The notes: generated from the sequence alone by a model not told the origin. 64,000 bases of DNA from Pararhizobium sp. (GCA_017794825.1 CP051237.1:744001-808000); one strand, 5' to 3'. Shown: positions 1-10,498, counted from the stretch's first letter. Program-made: numbers and translations.

Positions 1-366
1 CTTGTAGCTGAGGGTCGATCCGCCCTCGCCTTCCGTGACGTAGAAGCGGATCGGCGCCTCTATCCCGGCGGCGAGGCTTGCTTCCAGCATGCGAACGGCG
101 AAATCGTTGCGATAGACCCCGACAACGCGGTTGCCGGGAATGGCGACGCCGCGGCTCTCGGCGCCGCGCGAAGCGCTCGCCTGCGTCACCAATCCCATTT
201 TCGCATCCTTGATCGCCGCATCCAGCCGACTGTTGAGATCGGCGAAGCTGTAGGACGTGTCCATGATCACCCAGCCCTCGCGCGCCTCGATGGAACCCGC
301 GGATACCGGACCTGCAAATGCAGTCACCAGGACAAGTGCAGAGATGCTCGAAACCAAACGGCGCAT
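1..366 (-). CDS. DUF302 family secreted protein (partial, 3' end outside window)
   Basis: Read on the minus strand from the ATG at 366, this gives 122 residues before the window edge cuts it. Residues 1-23 form a signal peptide (MRRL, a hydrophobic stretch, then a VSA cleavage-like end), so the product is probably periplasmic. The rest matches DUF302: a YSFADLNSRLDAAI segment, then VVGVYRNDFAVRMLEAS and a PIRFYVTE strand near residue 110, which are typical of this small alpha/beta fold. The biochemical role of DUF302 is not established. It lies 138 nt downstream of the aldehyde dehydrogenase gene on the same strand, so it may have its own promoter. Family call by motif memory only. Confidence 0.75.
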   Translation of the reverse strand, partial: MRRLVSSISALVLVTAFAGPVSAGSIEAREGWVIMDTSYSFADLNSRLDAAIKDAKMGLVTQASASRGAESRGVAIPGNRVVGVYRNDFAVRMLEASLAAGIEAPIRFYVTEGEGGSTLSYK

Positions 367-504
367 GACCGCCTCCCTTGACGGATTTTCCTCACGCCAT
401 CCTTCGTCAAAGTTTGAAGACCCGCAATCTACGGACCTCTCAACTCTGATCACGTCTGGTTCAGGAACATGCGCCGGGCGGACTGTCTCGATGATGGGTG
501 AAAA

Positions 505-1962
505 TCAGTCGAGGCTCGCCGAAACGCGCATCTTGAGGAATTTCGTCTCCAGATAGGCTTCAAGTCCTTCCGGACCGAGTTCGCGGCCAAGGCCGCTCAT
601 CTTCCAGCCGCCAAACGGCGCCTGCAATTCGCTGACATCGTTGACGTTGAGACCGATCCCGCCGAATTCCAGCCGATCGGCGATCGTCCACATCCGTTCG
701 AGATCCGCGCCGTACATGTAGGCGGCCAGACCGTATTCGAGGCTGTTGGCCATCTCGATCATCTGGGCATGACTGTCGAAGGTCGTCATCGCCGCCAGCG
801 GGCCGAAGCTCTCCTCCGTCATTGGCATACTGTCGAGCGGCGCATCGTCGATTACGGTAGGCCGGTAGAAATGGCCGCGGGCGAAGTCTCCCTCCGTCGG
901 CGCATAGCCGCCGGCGATAACCCGCCCGCCTTTGGTCACCGCATCCTGCCGGTGCGCCTCCACCCGGTCGATAACGGAGCGGTTCAACACCGGTCCATAG
1001 GCGACGCCGGGCGCAATGCCGTGGCCAAGTTCCGTCTCATCGGCGAGGTCCGCAAGGATCGCCGCGAATTCGTTGTGAACGCGCCTGTCGACAAGGATCC
1101 GGTTCACTGTGATGCAGATCTGGCCCATATTCGAGAAGGACCGGCGATGCGCCGCGCGCGCCGCATCCTCCAGATCGGCGTCTGCCAGCACGATGAAGGG
1201 CGCGTGGCCGCCGAGTTCCAGGCAGACGCGTTTCAGGTTGACCGCCGCATTGCGCATGATTTCCTGGCCCGCGGCGATAGAGGCCGTCGCCGAAATCACC
1301 CGGATTTCCGGATGTCCGGAAATCGCTGCGCCGGCCACCGGCCCGTAACCCGGCACATCGGCAAGGCACCCGTCAGGCAACCCGGCCTCGTGCAGGCAGT
1401 CGACCAGCATCGCGATCGCCAGCGGCGTCTCGTGCGGCGACTTGACGATGATCGGACAGCCGGCGGCAAGCGCGGGACCGACTTTCCAGCAATAGAGATC
1501 GACGGGATAATTCCACGGCACAATGGCGCCGGCGACGCCGGCCGAATGATAGGAGACGACGTTTTTGATGCCCGGAGCCGATGCAGGCCGGAGCGAGCCG
1601 AAAATCCGTGTCGCCTCGCCGGCATAGTAGCGCAGCACGGTCGCGCCGAAGAGGATCTCCTTGCGGTTGTCGGGCACGGGCTTGCCCTGCTCCCGCGTCA
1701 GAAGCAGCGCCATGTCCTCGACCCGAGCCTCGATCAGTTCGGCCGCGCGCACAAGAATGGCGGCGCGCTCGGCCGCCGGCATGGCGGCGAAGCTCTTTTC
1801 AACCCTTTTGGCGGCTGCGACCGCCTGCCCGACAACAGCGCCATCGGCAAGCAGCGTCGAACCGACCCTCTCTCCCGTGGCGGGATCGTTGATGACGAAG
1901 GTTTCCTTGCCTTCCGGCATAAGCCATTGGCCGTCGATGAAAAATCCGCGATCCATGATCAT
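505..1962 (-). CDS. NAD(P)-dependent aldehyde dehydrogenase (succinate-semialdehyde-dehydrogenase-like)
   Basis: A full-length 485-residue aldehyde dehydrogenase that oxidises an aldehyde to an acid with NAD(P)+. Visible motifs are PWNYP (about residue 149), LELGG with the general-base Glu near 249, and GQIC with the nucleophile Cys near 283. The usual FTGS cofactor-loop motif is replaced by SATASI (about 224-229), which is unusual and may alter cofactor binding. ATGs at 1962 and 1956 are both possible starts. It is the last gene of the nucleoside operon, starting 5 nt after the stop of the SIS gene. The substrate is unknown; by context it may be an aldehyde released during sugar or base breakdown. 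Confidence 0.9.
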   Translation of the reverse strand: MIMDRGFFIDGQWLMPEGKETFVINDPATGERVGSTLLADGAVVGQAVAAAKRVEKSFAAMPAAERAAILVRAAELIEARVEDMALLLTREQGKPVPDNRKEILFGATVLRYYAGEATRIFGSLRPASAPGIKNVVSYHSAGVAGAIVPWNYPVDLYCWKVGPALAAGCPIIVKSPHETPLAIAMLVDCLHEAGLPDGCLADVPGYGPVAGAAISGHPEIRVISATASIAAGQEIMRNAAVNLKRVCLELGGHAPFIVLADADLEDAARAAHRRSFSNMGQICITVNRILVDRRVHNEFAAILADLADETELGHGIAPGVAYGPVLNRSVIDRVEAHRQDAVTKGGRVIAGGYAPTEGDFARGHFYRPTVIDDAPLDSMPMTEESFGPLAAMTTFDSHAQMIEMANSLEYGLAAYMYGADLERMWTIADRLEFGGIGLNVNDVSELQAPFGGWKMSGLGRELGPEGLEAYLETKFLKMRVSASLD

Positions 1963-1967
1963 ATGCC

Positions 1968-2735
1968 TCAGCGCATCTTGAGGCGGCGCCAGAGTTCCGC
2001 GTAATTGCGGTCGTTCTGAACGTCCGCGGCCGCCTTCTCGGTGGTGTTCGGGCTGACCATGATGAAAGGCTCGTAACCCTTGTCCATCATCTTCTGCGCC
2101 GTCGCCGCATTGATCGCCTGACCGATGGCTATCGCGATAGAGGTCGACGTGGCGCCAACCCGCCCTTTCAGGCCTTCGATCTCCAAACCGGCGTCACCCT
2201 TCGGAACGCCGGTGTCGATCACCACGTCGGCGAGTTCGTAGAGCCGCTTGCCGCAACTGTGTCGCGACGGGGTCGAAGAGGAATGCGGAACGGACGTCAC
2301 CCCGATGACCTTCATCCCGCGCTCCTTGGCGCCGACCGCGATATCGAGCGTGACCGCATTGAGCCCGGAATGGGAAAAGATCAGCATCGCATCGCCGGCC
2401 AGAAGCTGGTGCGACGACAGGATCGCGTCTCCATACCCTTCCCGGCTGTGGATGAAACGGTACTGGCGCGCGCCGCCGTCGCCCAGCACCCGGTGGAACG
2501 AGATCATCGTGCTCTCGACGATCGGCCGGAAGCCGGTGACGGTGCCGGTGCGCGGAAACATCTCCATGGCCGCAAAGGAGCCGTGGCCGGTGCCGAAGGT
2601 GAAGACGAGCTTGTCGTTCATGATCGTTTCGGCGCAGATGTCGGCGGCTGCCTCGATTGCGTCGCCTTGCGTGTCGGCGACTGTCTGCAGGCGCCCGATC
2701 AGCGTTTCGAAATAGCTTCCGGCAATATCCGTCAT
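1968..2735 (-). CDS. SIS-domain sugar-phosphate-binding protein (UPF0309-like)
   Basis: A 255-residue protein with a single SIS fold. The N-terminal half has TFGTGHGSFAAMEMF (about residues 46-60). The second phosphosugar-binding segment is IFSHSGLNAVTLDIA followed by GMKVIGVTS. SIS domains bind phosphorylated sugars and serve as isomerases or as regulatory modules; the UPF0309 branch has no settled reaction. ATG at 2735 has a clear AGAGGA ribosome site 7 nt upstream. It lies 41 nt downstream of the nucleoside phosphorylase gene. In this context it could isomerise ribose or deoxyribose phosphate produced by phosphorolysis, which is inference. Confidence 0.85.
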   Translation of the reverse strand: MTDIAGSYFETLIGRLQTVADTQGDAIEAAADICAETIMNDKLVFTFGTGHGSFAAMEMFPRTGTVTGFRPIVESTMISFHRVLGDGGARQYRFIHSREGYGDAILSSHQLLAGDAMLIFSHSGLNAVTLDIAVGAKERGMKVIGVTSVPHSSSTPSRHSCGKRLYELADVVIDTGVPKGDAGLEIEGLKGRVGATSTSIAIAIGQAINAATAQKMMDKGYEPFIMVSPNTTEKAAADVQNDRNYAELWRRLKMR

Positions 2736-2776
2736 GTCAATTTCCTCTTGCTTTTCTTGTTGTTGCCGCAGAATGT

Positions 2777-3505
2777 TCAGGCAATGCCCTTGAGCGCGAT
2801 GTCGAAGAGCATGTCCTCCCCGGCGGCCAGCGGTTCAGCCCCGAGTTTCTGCTGTATGATGGCGTCCACGGTGCCGAGGCAGAGGCTCGCGCAGGAAACG
2901 CCGAGCACCTTCGCCGCTGTCAGCAAGGCGGAGGTTTCCATGTCCGTCGCCATGACGCCCCTGTCGGCCAGCATCTGGCGATTGGCGTCGACGCGATCGC
3001 GGCTCGCCTCGTCGAGGGCGAACATGTCCCGGTAGAAGGCGTCGAAGGTGGCGTAAAGGCCGGTATGGACAGCCTGGCCAAGATCTTCGGCGACGTACTT
3101 CAACTGGGCCACGAACGCCGGATCGGCCGGAACCGGTTCATCCGTCTTGTCGTAGGCCGGCGAGGTGCCGTCGAAGCCGATGGCGTTTTCGCTCACCAGG
3201 AAGTCGCCGGCTTTCGCAGGCGGGAAATACATCGCCGTCCCGATCCTCAGGAACTTGTCGACGCCGAGATCGGCGAGTTCATGCAACACAATGGTGGCGA
3301 TCGGCGCGCCCATGCCGAATGAAACGACAGTCACGCCGTAGCCGTCATAGTCGCCCACGACGGTCTTCAGCCCTCGGCTGACCGGCAGGAAACGAGGATT
3401 GTCGAGCTTCTTCGCAAGGCGGTCGACCCGGTCGGGATCGCCGACCAGAATGGCCCTTTTCTCCACCGCATCCTGGCGGTGCCCCAGATACCAGGCCGTC
3501 TTCAT
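2777..3505 (-). CDS. Nucleoside phosphorylase (uridine phosphorylase-like, NP-I family)
   Basis: A 242-residue protein that would cleave a nucleoside with phosphate to give free base and pentose-1-phosphate. NP-I features visible are the early GDPDRV phosphate-site segment, VSFGMGAPIATIVLHEL, LRIGTAM for the phosphate Arg, and TDMETSALL with the sugar-binding Met-Glu. The open frame extends upstream, but the ATG at 3505 overlaps the kinase stop as ATGA, so coupled translation from there is most likely. Length fits uridine or purine phosphorylases of hexameric type. The nucleoside cannot be assigned from sequence. It sits between a PfkB kinase and a SIS protein. Confidence 0.88.
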   Translation of the reverse strand: MKTAWYLGHRQDAVEKRAILVGDPDRVDRLAKKLDNPRFLPVSRGLKTVVGDYDGYGVTVVSFGMGAPIATIVLHELADLGVDKFLRIGTAMYFPPAKAGDFLVSENAIGFDGTSPAYDKTDEPVPADPAFVAQLKYVAEDLGQAVHTGLYATFDAFYRDMFALDEASRDRVDANRQMLADRGVMATDMETSALLTAAKVLGVSCASLCLGTVDAIIQQKLGAEPLAAGEDMLFDIALKGIA

Positions 3506-4347
3506 TCCAGATTTCCCCCTGACCTTTCCACAAGCAGTGACCGGACATCCGCGATGCCGCAACGGACAGCTTCCACCGGATCGTCGACGCCGGAATTCCA
3601 GGCGCCCAGAAAGCCGCCGGCGAATGTGTCGCCAGCCCCGGTCGTATCGAGCGCCGACACGGGCTCGACCGCGATTTCTGTTCTTTCGCCGCAACGTTCG
3701 ACGACCACGCCTTCCGCGCCTTGTGTCTCGACGATCAGCACATCATCGCGCGTATCGGCGATGAGGCCGCGTTCGTGGCGGTTGCAGAAAATGATTTCCG
3801 CGTCGGCCGAAAGCCGGCGACAAATCTCCGGCGTGAAACAGTTCAGATCGTTCTTCAGCACCCAGGACAGCCGGCCTTGCGGATTGCGCGCCGCCAGAAT
3901 GGCCTCCATCAGGTGTCCCGGTCCAACCGTGACGCAAAGGTTTTCGGCTTTCGCGATAACCCCGGCCTGATCGTCCGTCAGGGTTTCAGCGCCGCCGAAG
4001 GCGGGATCGTAGAGACAGATGCAACTGCCGTCCGACTGATAAATCAGCATGGCCGTCGGCGCTCTTGCGCCCTCGATCCTGGCGACTCCGGCGGCGCTGA
4101 CGCCCTTCTTCTCCAGCGCAGAGACAAAGAGATCGCCCTCGCGATTGGCGCCGGTCCAGCAAACCGGCGAAGCCGTCACCCCGTGGCTGACGGCGGCCGC
4201 TGCGACATAGGCGGGACAGCCGCCAAGACGCGGCCAGTCCTCGGCGGACCGCCACTTGATGTGCGTGGTGGCGTTGTCTTCGGCGCGTCCCGACAGGGCG
4301 ACCGGATAGTCAAGGCTCGCATAGCCGGTCACGGCAAGCTGCGTCAT
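3502..4347 (-). CDS. PfkB/ribokinase-family carbohydrate or nucleoside kinase
   Basis: A 281-residue kinase of the PfkB family, which phosphorylates sugars, sugar phosphates or nucleosides with ATP. The signature DTTGAGDTFAGGF lies at about 234-246, with Asp240 as the catalytic base. An early LGGCPAYVAAAA segment matches the N-terminal GG substrate region. Both ends overlap neighbours by 4 nt (ATGA), so it is translationally coupled to the isochorismatase-like gene before it and the phosphorylase after it. Candidate substrates by context are ribose, ribose-1-phosphate or the nucleoside itself; sequence alone does not decide. Confidence 0.88.
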   Translation of the reverse strand: MTQLAVTGYASLDYPVALSGRAEDNATTHIKWRSAEDWPRLGGCPAYVAAAAVSHGVTASPVCWTGANREGDLFVSALEKKGVSAAGVARIEGARAPTAMLIYQSDGSCICLYDPAFGGAETLTDDQAGVIAKAENLCVTVGPGHLMEAILAARNPQGRLSWVLKNDLNCFTPEICRRLSADAEIIFCNRHERGLIADTRDDVLIVETQGAEGVVVERCGERTEIAVEPVSALDTTGAGDTFAGGFLGAWNSGVDDPVEAVRCGIADVRSLLVERSGGNLE

Positions 4348-4901
4348 GCCAGCATCTCCAGGGCTTGGGCCGTGTCGACGACCTTGCCGAGATAGCGGTC
4401 GATATCCTCGAGCGACGCCTTGGCGAGATGATCGCGGTTGGAATTGGTCGCGTCGCCGACGACCACCACCTCGAACCCGTGCGCGAAGGCGTCCTGGGAG
4501 GTCGCGCGCACGCAGACATTCGTCTTCACGCCGCAGATGACGACGCGCTCGACGCCCTGTTCGTTCAGGAACAGCGCAAGCTCGGTGGCGAAGAAGGCGC
4601 TGAAGCGACGCTTGACGATCTCGATTTCGCCGGCGGCGCCCGACGGTCCGAAGCCCTCGAAGAACTCGGCGTTGAAGCCGCCAGTCACGCAGTGGCGCGG
4701 CAATCGCTTGTCCTCGAAATCCTCGAAGCCTTCCCGGTGCCGGTCGGCGACGTGGACGACGACGCGGCCGTTCGCATTCGCCTTCGCGATCAGCGCCCGG
4801 ACGTTCGGAACCACGGACTGCGCGTCCGGATACGTATTCTCGCCGTCCGGATGCAGGAAGGAGTTCTGCATGTCGATCACGATGAGTGCGGTCTTTGTCA
4901 T
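4344..4901 (-). CDS. Isochorismatase-fold cysteine hydrolase (nicotinamidase-like amidohydrolase)
   Basis: A 185-residue member of the isochorismatase/nicotinamidase superfamily. These enzymes hydrolyse amides or related C-N bonds with an Asp-Lys-Cys triad, all visible here: Asp in VIDMQNSF (about residue 10), Lys in IVKRRFSAF, and Cys in ICGVKTNVCVRAT. The ATG at 4901 overlaps the permease stop by 4 nt; the longer open frame upstream belongs to the permease in another frame. Next to a nucleoside phosphorylase, a plausible job is hydrolysis of the released base, for example nicotinamide or a ureido acid. That substrate guess is inference. Confidence 0.87.
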   Translation of the reverse strand: MTKTALIVIDMQNSFLHPDGENTYPDAQSVVPNVRALIAKANANGRVVVHVADRHREGFEDFEDKRLPRHCVTGGFNAEFFEGFGPSGAAGEIEIVKRRFSAFFATELALFLNEQGVERVVICGVKTNVCVRATSQDAFAHGFEVVVVGDATNSNRDHLAKASLEDIDRYLGKVVDTAQALEMLA

Positions 4902-5794
4902 GACAATGCCTTTCTGCGGCTCGCGCGCCACCCGGCGATGCACAGCGCCACCAGAACCATGAGATAGGGAATGGTGCCGATGAGCTTGGGCGGCAGACCA
5001 GCCGTCTGCATGCGGATCTGGGTTGCTTCGAGGAAGCCGAAGAGCAGGCAGACCATCGCCGTCGCCACCGGCCGGTCGCGTCCGAAATAGAATGCGGCGA
5101 GCGCGATGAAGCCGCGTCCCGCCGTCAGCCCCTCGTTGAAGAGGCCGATCGAGGCGAGCGCCAGATGCGCGCCGCCGAGGCCCGAGTAGAAGCCGGCGAA
5201 GCTGGTCGAGAAATCCTGGATCGACTTCTGCGGCAGACCCATGGAGCGCGCGACCTGCGGGGCGTTGCCCGTCACCCGGACCCAGAGGCCGATCCTGGTG
5301 CTCGCCAGCAGGAACGGCAGCACGAAAACCGTCGCCCAGGCGAAGACCGTGAGCGGCTCGAGTTCGGCAAGCGCCCGCCCGATAATGGGGACGCCGGAAA
5401 CGGATTCCGGCAGGAAATGCGGCAGCAATTGCACGTCGGGAAGCCTCAGCGTGCCGCTGGATTTGTAGACCCAGGTCAGGATGAAGCCGAGAAAGCCCGC
5501 GACGAAGACGTTGAGGCCGAGGCCGGCGACGATCATGTTCGCATTGGCGCGGGTGATCACCAGCGAGAACAACAGGCCGACGAGGGCGCCCGCCAGCGCA
5601 GCCGCGATGACGGCGACAAGCCAGCTTCCGGTCGCCGACGACACGACGACGGCGACGAAGGCGCCGGTGAGCATCTTGGCGTCGAGCGCGATATTGACGA
5701 TGCCGGCCTGCCGGTTGACGAGGCCGCCCATGGCGGCGAGCAGGATCGGCGTCGTCATGACGATCGAGGCCGCGATGATCTGTTCGACGATCAT
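4898..5794 (-). CDS. ABC transporter permease, BMP/nucleoside uptake type (second permease)
   Basis: A 298-residue, very hydrophobic inner-membrane protein with about eight to nine membrane segments, of the BPD_transp_2 fold used by CUT2 and nucleoside (Nup/Yuf) importers. The segment AAMGGLVNRQAGIVNIALDAKMLTGAF near the N-terminus and the FEATQIRMQ region near the C-terminus are typical of the second permease in BMP systems. It overlaps the preceding permease gene and the following hydrolase gene by 4 nt each. It works with the paired permease, the double ATPase and the BMP binding protein encoded just upstream. Confidence 0.9.
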   Translation of the reverse strand: MIVEQIIAASIVMTTPILLAAMGGLVNRQAGIVNIALDAKMLTGAFVAVVVSSATGSWLVAVIAAALAGALVGLLFSLVITRANANMIVAGLGLNVFVAGFLGFILTWVYKSSGTLRLPDVQLLPHFLPESVSGVPIIGRALAELEPLTVFAWATVFVLPFLLASTRIGLWVRVTGNAPQVARSMGLPQKSIQDFSTSFAGFYSGLGGAHLALASIGLFNEGLTAGRGFIALAAFYFGRDRPVATAMVCLLFGFLEATQIRMQTAGLPPKLIGTIPYLMVLVALCIAGWRASRRKALS

Positions 5795-6856
5795 GGAGCG
5801 GCCCTCCGCGACAGGAAGCGCAGCCGGCCAATCTCGACCACGGCGAAGATCATGACCGTGCCCTGTATGATGTTCACCAGATCGAGCGGGATGTTCGAGA
5901 AGAGCTGGATCGTCGTGCCGGCCGAAGCCAGCGCCCCGAACAGGATCGCGCCCAGCACGATGCCGATCGCCGAATTGCGTCCGAGCAGCGCGACCGCCAT
6001 TCCCGTAAAGCCGTAGCCTGGAGAAAAGCCGTCGGTAAAACGATGAAGCTGACCCAGCGCATGCGACGCCCCGCCAAAACCGGCGACGACGCCGGAGAGC
6101 ACCATGACGAGGATGATGCTCGCCGGCACCGAAATGCCGACCGCACGGGAGAAGCGCTGGCTGTAGCCGACCATGGCGGCGGAAAAACCGGTCGGCGTGC
6201 GGCGCGTCCAGACGGCGTAGGCGATCACGACCAGAATGCCGACGATGAAGCCGGCGTGCAGCGTCGAGGGCGGCATCAGTCGCGTGAGTTCTGCGGCTTC
6301 ATGAACCGGCGGCGTGACGTTGTTGCCGGAGACTTCCGAAAGCAGCGGGCCGTTGACCAGATATCCGGTGACGCCGAAGGCGACGAAATTCAGCATGAGG
6401 GTGGAGACCACCTCGTCGACCTGCAATTTCGCCAGTAACACGCCCGGAATATAGAGCCAGATCGCGCCGACAAGGGCGGCGAAGGCGAAAGCGACCAGGA
6501 TGATGGCAAAGCCCATGCCGGCCGGCAGGCTGAAACCGATGAAGGCTGCGGCGATGCCGCCGACGACGAACGCGCCTTCCACCCCGACATTGAAGACCCC
6601 GGTGCGGAAACAGATGGCGGTCGCGACCGCGGTGAAGAGCAGCGGCGTGGCGGCGGATAGAGTCGCGGCGATGCGCCGTTCCGACCCGAAGGATTCCTTC
6701 GCCATGAGCGAGAAGATGTCGATCGGGTTCTCTCCGATCACCAGCAGGATCACGGCGGCGACGACGAGCGCCACGATGAAGGGGAAGGCAAGCCCGAATC
6801 CCTTTTCCAGCCAGATGCTTGGCGACATCATCGAAGATTGTGATTCAACGGAAGCG

Positions 6857-6864
<8 letters not shown>
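5791..6864 (-). CDS. ABC transporter permease, BMP/nucleoside uptake type (first permease)
   Basis: A 357-residue polytopic membrane protein of the same BPD_transp_2 class. Recognisable parts are ATPLLFTAVATAICFRTGVFNVGVEGAF in the middle of the N-terminal half and a C-terminal GFTGMAVALLGRNSAIGIVLGA stretch, both usual in YufP/NupB-like permeases. The N-terminal 20 residues are polar and cytosolic. Translation overlaps the ATPase stop by 8 nt and the next permease by 4 nt, so stoichiometric expression is expected. It forms the heteromeric channel with the product of 4898-5794. Confidence 0.9.
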
Positions 6865-8434
<1,570 letters not shown>

Positions 8435-8456
8435 GATTTTGCTCTTCGTCAAACAG

Positions 8457-8481
8457 GATCGGGGCGGCTATCGCCCCGATC
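8457..8481 (-). terminator. Hairpin between binding-protein and ATPase genes (partial terminator or mRNA stabiliser)
   Basis: A perfect 10-bp stem (GATCGGGGCG at 8457-8466 with CGCCCCGATC at 8472-8481) closes a 5-nt loop in the gap between the BMP binding-protein stop and the ATPase start. No U-run follows on the minus strand, so it is more likely a processing or attenuation structure. Such hairpins commonly raise binding-protein output over the membrane components; that role is inferred here. Confidence 0.6.
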
Positions 8482-8498
8482 ATTTGCCTTCATCGTTC

Positions 8499-9533
8499 TT
8501 ACTTGAAGAAGTCCGGATAGCCTTGCGCAGACACGTCCCAGACTTCGATCTTGCCGTCGATGATATCCTGCTTGAAGCCTTCGACCTTCTCCAGATACTC
8601 GGCCGGGATGATGTCCTTCGTGTACTCCATGTCGGAGAGCGCGACGCCGTTCTGGGCGAGGCCGAAATCCATTATTTCACCACCGGGAAACTCGCCGGCC
8701 GCATAGCCCTGGATGATTTCGTCGACGGCCACGTCAACCCGCTTGATCATGCTGGTGAGCACGCTTCCAGGCGCCATGCCGTCCTGGTCGGTGTCGACGC
8801 CGATTGCGTAGTGGCCGGCGTTCTTCGCAGCTTCGATGACGCCGATGCCGGTGCCGCCGGCGACGTGGTAGACGATGTCGGCGCCTTCGTCGAACATGGC
8901 GTTGGCCATCTGCTCGCCCTTGGCTGGATCGCCAAAGGATTCAGCATAGGCGACCTTCACTTCGATGTCCGGATTGATGGCCATCGCGCCCTGGATGAAG
9001 CCGACCAGGAACTTGTCGATGCCCGGCGATTTCACGGCGGCGATCACGCCGATGATTGGCTCCGGGTTGATGCCCTTGATGGAAGTGTCGGTGGTCACCT
9101 GGGCGGCCAGCGCGCCGGCGAGATAGGACCCTTCATGTTCGGCGAAAACGACGGAGGCGATGTTGTCGCCCTTGCGGGTCTGGTTCATGATCACCCAGTC
9201 GGTGTCGGGATAATCGACAGCCAGTTTCTCCATCGGCTCGCCGTGAATCCATTCCAGGCTGATGACCAGACCGAAGCCGGCGTCGGCGGCGCGGCGCATG
9301 ATTTCTTCGCCTTGCGCGGCGACGTCGTTCGATTCGATCGGGCGACCCTCGATGCCGGTCGCTTCAAGCCCGGCTTCGAAACCTTCGAAAGCGGTGTCGT
9401 TCCACGATCCGTCGCCCAGACCGCCCTGGGAAATGATGAGCGCGGCCGGCGCGACATCCTGGGCCGTCGCGGGCATGGCCACGGCTGAAAGCGCCATTGT
9501 GGCGCCGATTGCAAGTGCAGACAGTTTCTTCAT
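8499..9533 (-). CDS. BMP-family (PnrA-like) nucleoside-binding periplasmic protein
   Basis: A 344-residue substrate-binding protein. Residues 1-25 are a Sec signal peptide ending in PATAQ; there is no lipobox cysteine, so it should be a soluble periplasmic protein. The BMP hallmark GLGDGSWNDTAFEG is near residue 40, followed by HGEPMEKLA and VVFAEHEGSYLAGALAA. This family binds purine or pyrimidine nucleosides in characterised members. ATG 9533 has an AAGGGA site about 9 nt upstream and follows the regulator stop by 16 nt, so the regulator and transporter are likely co-transcribed. Confidence 0.92.
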   Translation of the reverse strand: MKKLSALAIGATMALSAVAMPATAQDVAPAALIISQGGLGDGSWNDTAFEGFEAGLEATGIEGRPIESNDVAAQGEEIMRRAADAGFGLVISLEWIHGEPMEKLAVDYPDTDWVIMNQTRKGDNIASVVFAEHEGSYLAGALAAQVTTDTSIKGINPEPIIGVIAAVKSPGIDKFLVGFIQGAMAINPDIEVKVAYAESFGDPAKGEQMANAMFDEGADIVYHVAGGTGIGVIEAAKNAGHYAIGVDTDQDGMAPGSVLTSMIKRVDVAVDEIIQGYAAGEFPGGEIMDFGLAQNGVALSDMEYTKDIIPAEYLEKVEGFKQDIIDGKIEVWDVSAQGYPDFFK

Positions 9534-9549
9534 GTCACAGTTCCCTTCT

Positions 9550-10356
9550 TCAATTGTCGGAATTGTCGATCCGTGTCTTCAGGCTTACGACCTGCCCGGC
9601 CGCGGAAGAGGAACGACTGTCCCTGCCCCGGACGAGGCGCATGTCGTAAGTGTAGTAATCGCCGTGGTAGACGGCTTCGACGGCCTCGATGAGCTGGCCG
9701 TCGCGGTCGAAGCTCTTGCGAAAAACGACCATGACCGCAGCCGGACCGGACAGGCCGAGCAGACGCCGCTCTTTGTCATTGGCGAGCCGCGTTGTGACGC
9801 GCTCCTGCGCCTCCTCCGCCGCAAGGCCAATGTTCTCGAACGAACGGTAAAGCGAAAAGCCGGGATCCTTCAGTGCTTCGGGCGCATCGCCGTTGAGCGC
9901 CGGGATCCGCATTGCGACCGTCGACGGCACCAGCGAGTGGTGGACCGCGCACGGCACGTCGTCGACATGGCGCAGTCGTATCAGCGACACGGCCGGCTGG
10001 CCGCAATCGAATTCCCGGATCTCTTCGGGCGTCGCCGCCCGCAGGTCGACAAGCTGCTGCGAGGAACGATGGCCACCCCCGGCCGCTGCTTCGGTGAAGC
10101 TCAGGAGACCTCCTGCACGCCTGTGCAGGGAAGGCCGCGCGACAAAGCTTCCCGACCCCTGATGGCGGTGGACGATGCCCTCCCCCACCAATTGCTCCAC
10201 AGCCTTGACCACCGTACCCCGGCTGACACCGAACTCAAGGCACAACTCGGCCTCGCTGGGCAAACGATCCCCCGGGATCAGGTCGCCGTCATGAATACGG
10301 CTCCTGAGAAGCTCGGCCAGAACCTGATAGCGCGGCTTGACATTCGGTCTCTGCAT
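9550..10356 (-). CDS. GntR-family transcriptional regulator (HutC/UTRA subfamily)
   Basis: A 268-residue regulator. The N-terminal winged helix carries the GntR helix-turn-helix (PSEAELCLEFGVSRGTVVKAV, about residues 32-52). The C-terminal half is a UTRA ligand-binding domain ending around DMRLVRGRDS. It heads the nucleoside operon, with a perfect palindrome 24 nt before its start codon, so autoregulated control of the whole operon by a pathway metabolite is expected. Ligand unknown. Confidence 0.9.
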   Translation of the reverse strand: MQRPNVKPRYQVLAELLRSRIHDGDLIPGDRLPSEAELCLEFGVSRGTVVKAVEQLVGEGIVHRHQGSGSFVARPSLHRRAGGLLSFTEAAAGGGHRSSQQLVDLRAATPEEIREFDCGQPAVSLIRLRHVDDVPCAVHHSLVPSTVAMRIPALNGDAPEALKDPGFSLYRSFENIGLAAEEAQERVTTRLANDKERRLLGLSGPAAVMVVFRKSFDRDGQLIEAVEAVYHGDYYTYDMRLVRGRDSRSSSAAGQVVSLKTRIDNSDN

Positions 10357-10379
10357 GCGGGCAGACTAAATATGACCAG

Positions 10380-10391
10380 TTGACTAGTCAA
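10380..10391. promoter_or_regulatory. Candidate GntR/HutC operator upstream of the nucleoside operon
   Basis: TTGACTAGTCAA is a perfect 12-bp palindrome 24 nt upstream of the GntR start codon. Short symmetric sites of this kind are usual targets of HutC-type GntR proteins, and the position fits autorepression. Seen directly; binding is inferred. Confidence 0.55.
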
Positions 10392-10465
10392 GTTGAGTCT
10401 TGTGGAAAATCGCTTATATCTGCGATCGGCGAACCGTGACCGAAGCAGCGCATTCAAAGCGTCTG

Positions 10466-10498
10466 GTTATACAGCAAAAAAGTTCCTTGCTGTATAAC
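10466..10498. repeat. Palindrome 1 upstream of nucleotidyltransferase gene
   Basis: GTTATACAGCAA (10466-10477) and TTGCTGTATAAC (10487-10498) form a perfect 12-bp inverted repeat with a 9-nt spacer. A near-identical palindrome follows 46 bp further on. The right arm contains TATAAC, which could serve as a -10 box. Likely an operator for an unknown regulator or for the downstream gene product. Confidence 0.7.

Noticed and set aside
769-2004. Long plus-strand frame of 411 residues
   Set aside because: Antisense to the aldehyde dehydrogenase gene; Arg/His/Gly-rich composition with no domain, as expected from the mirror of a GC-rich gene.
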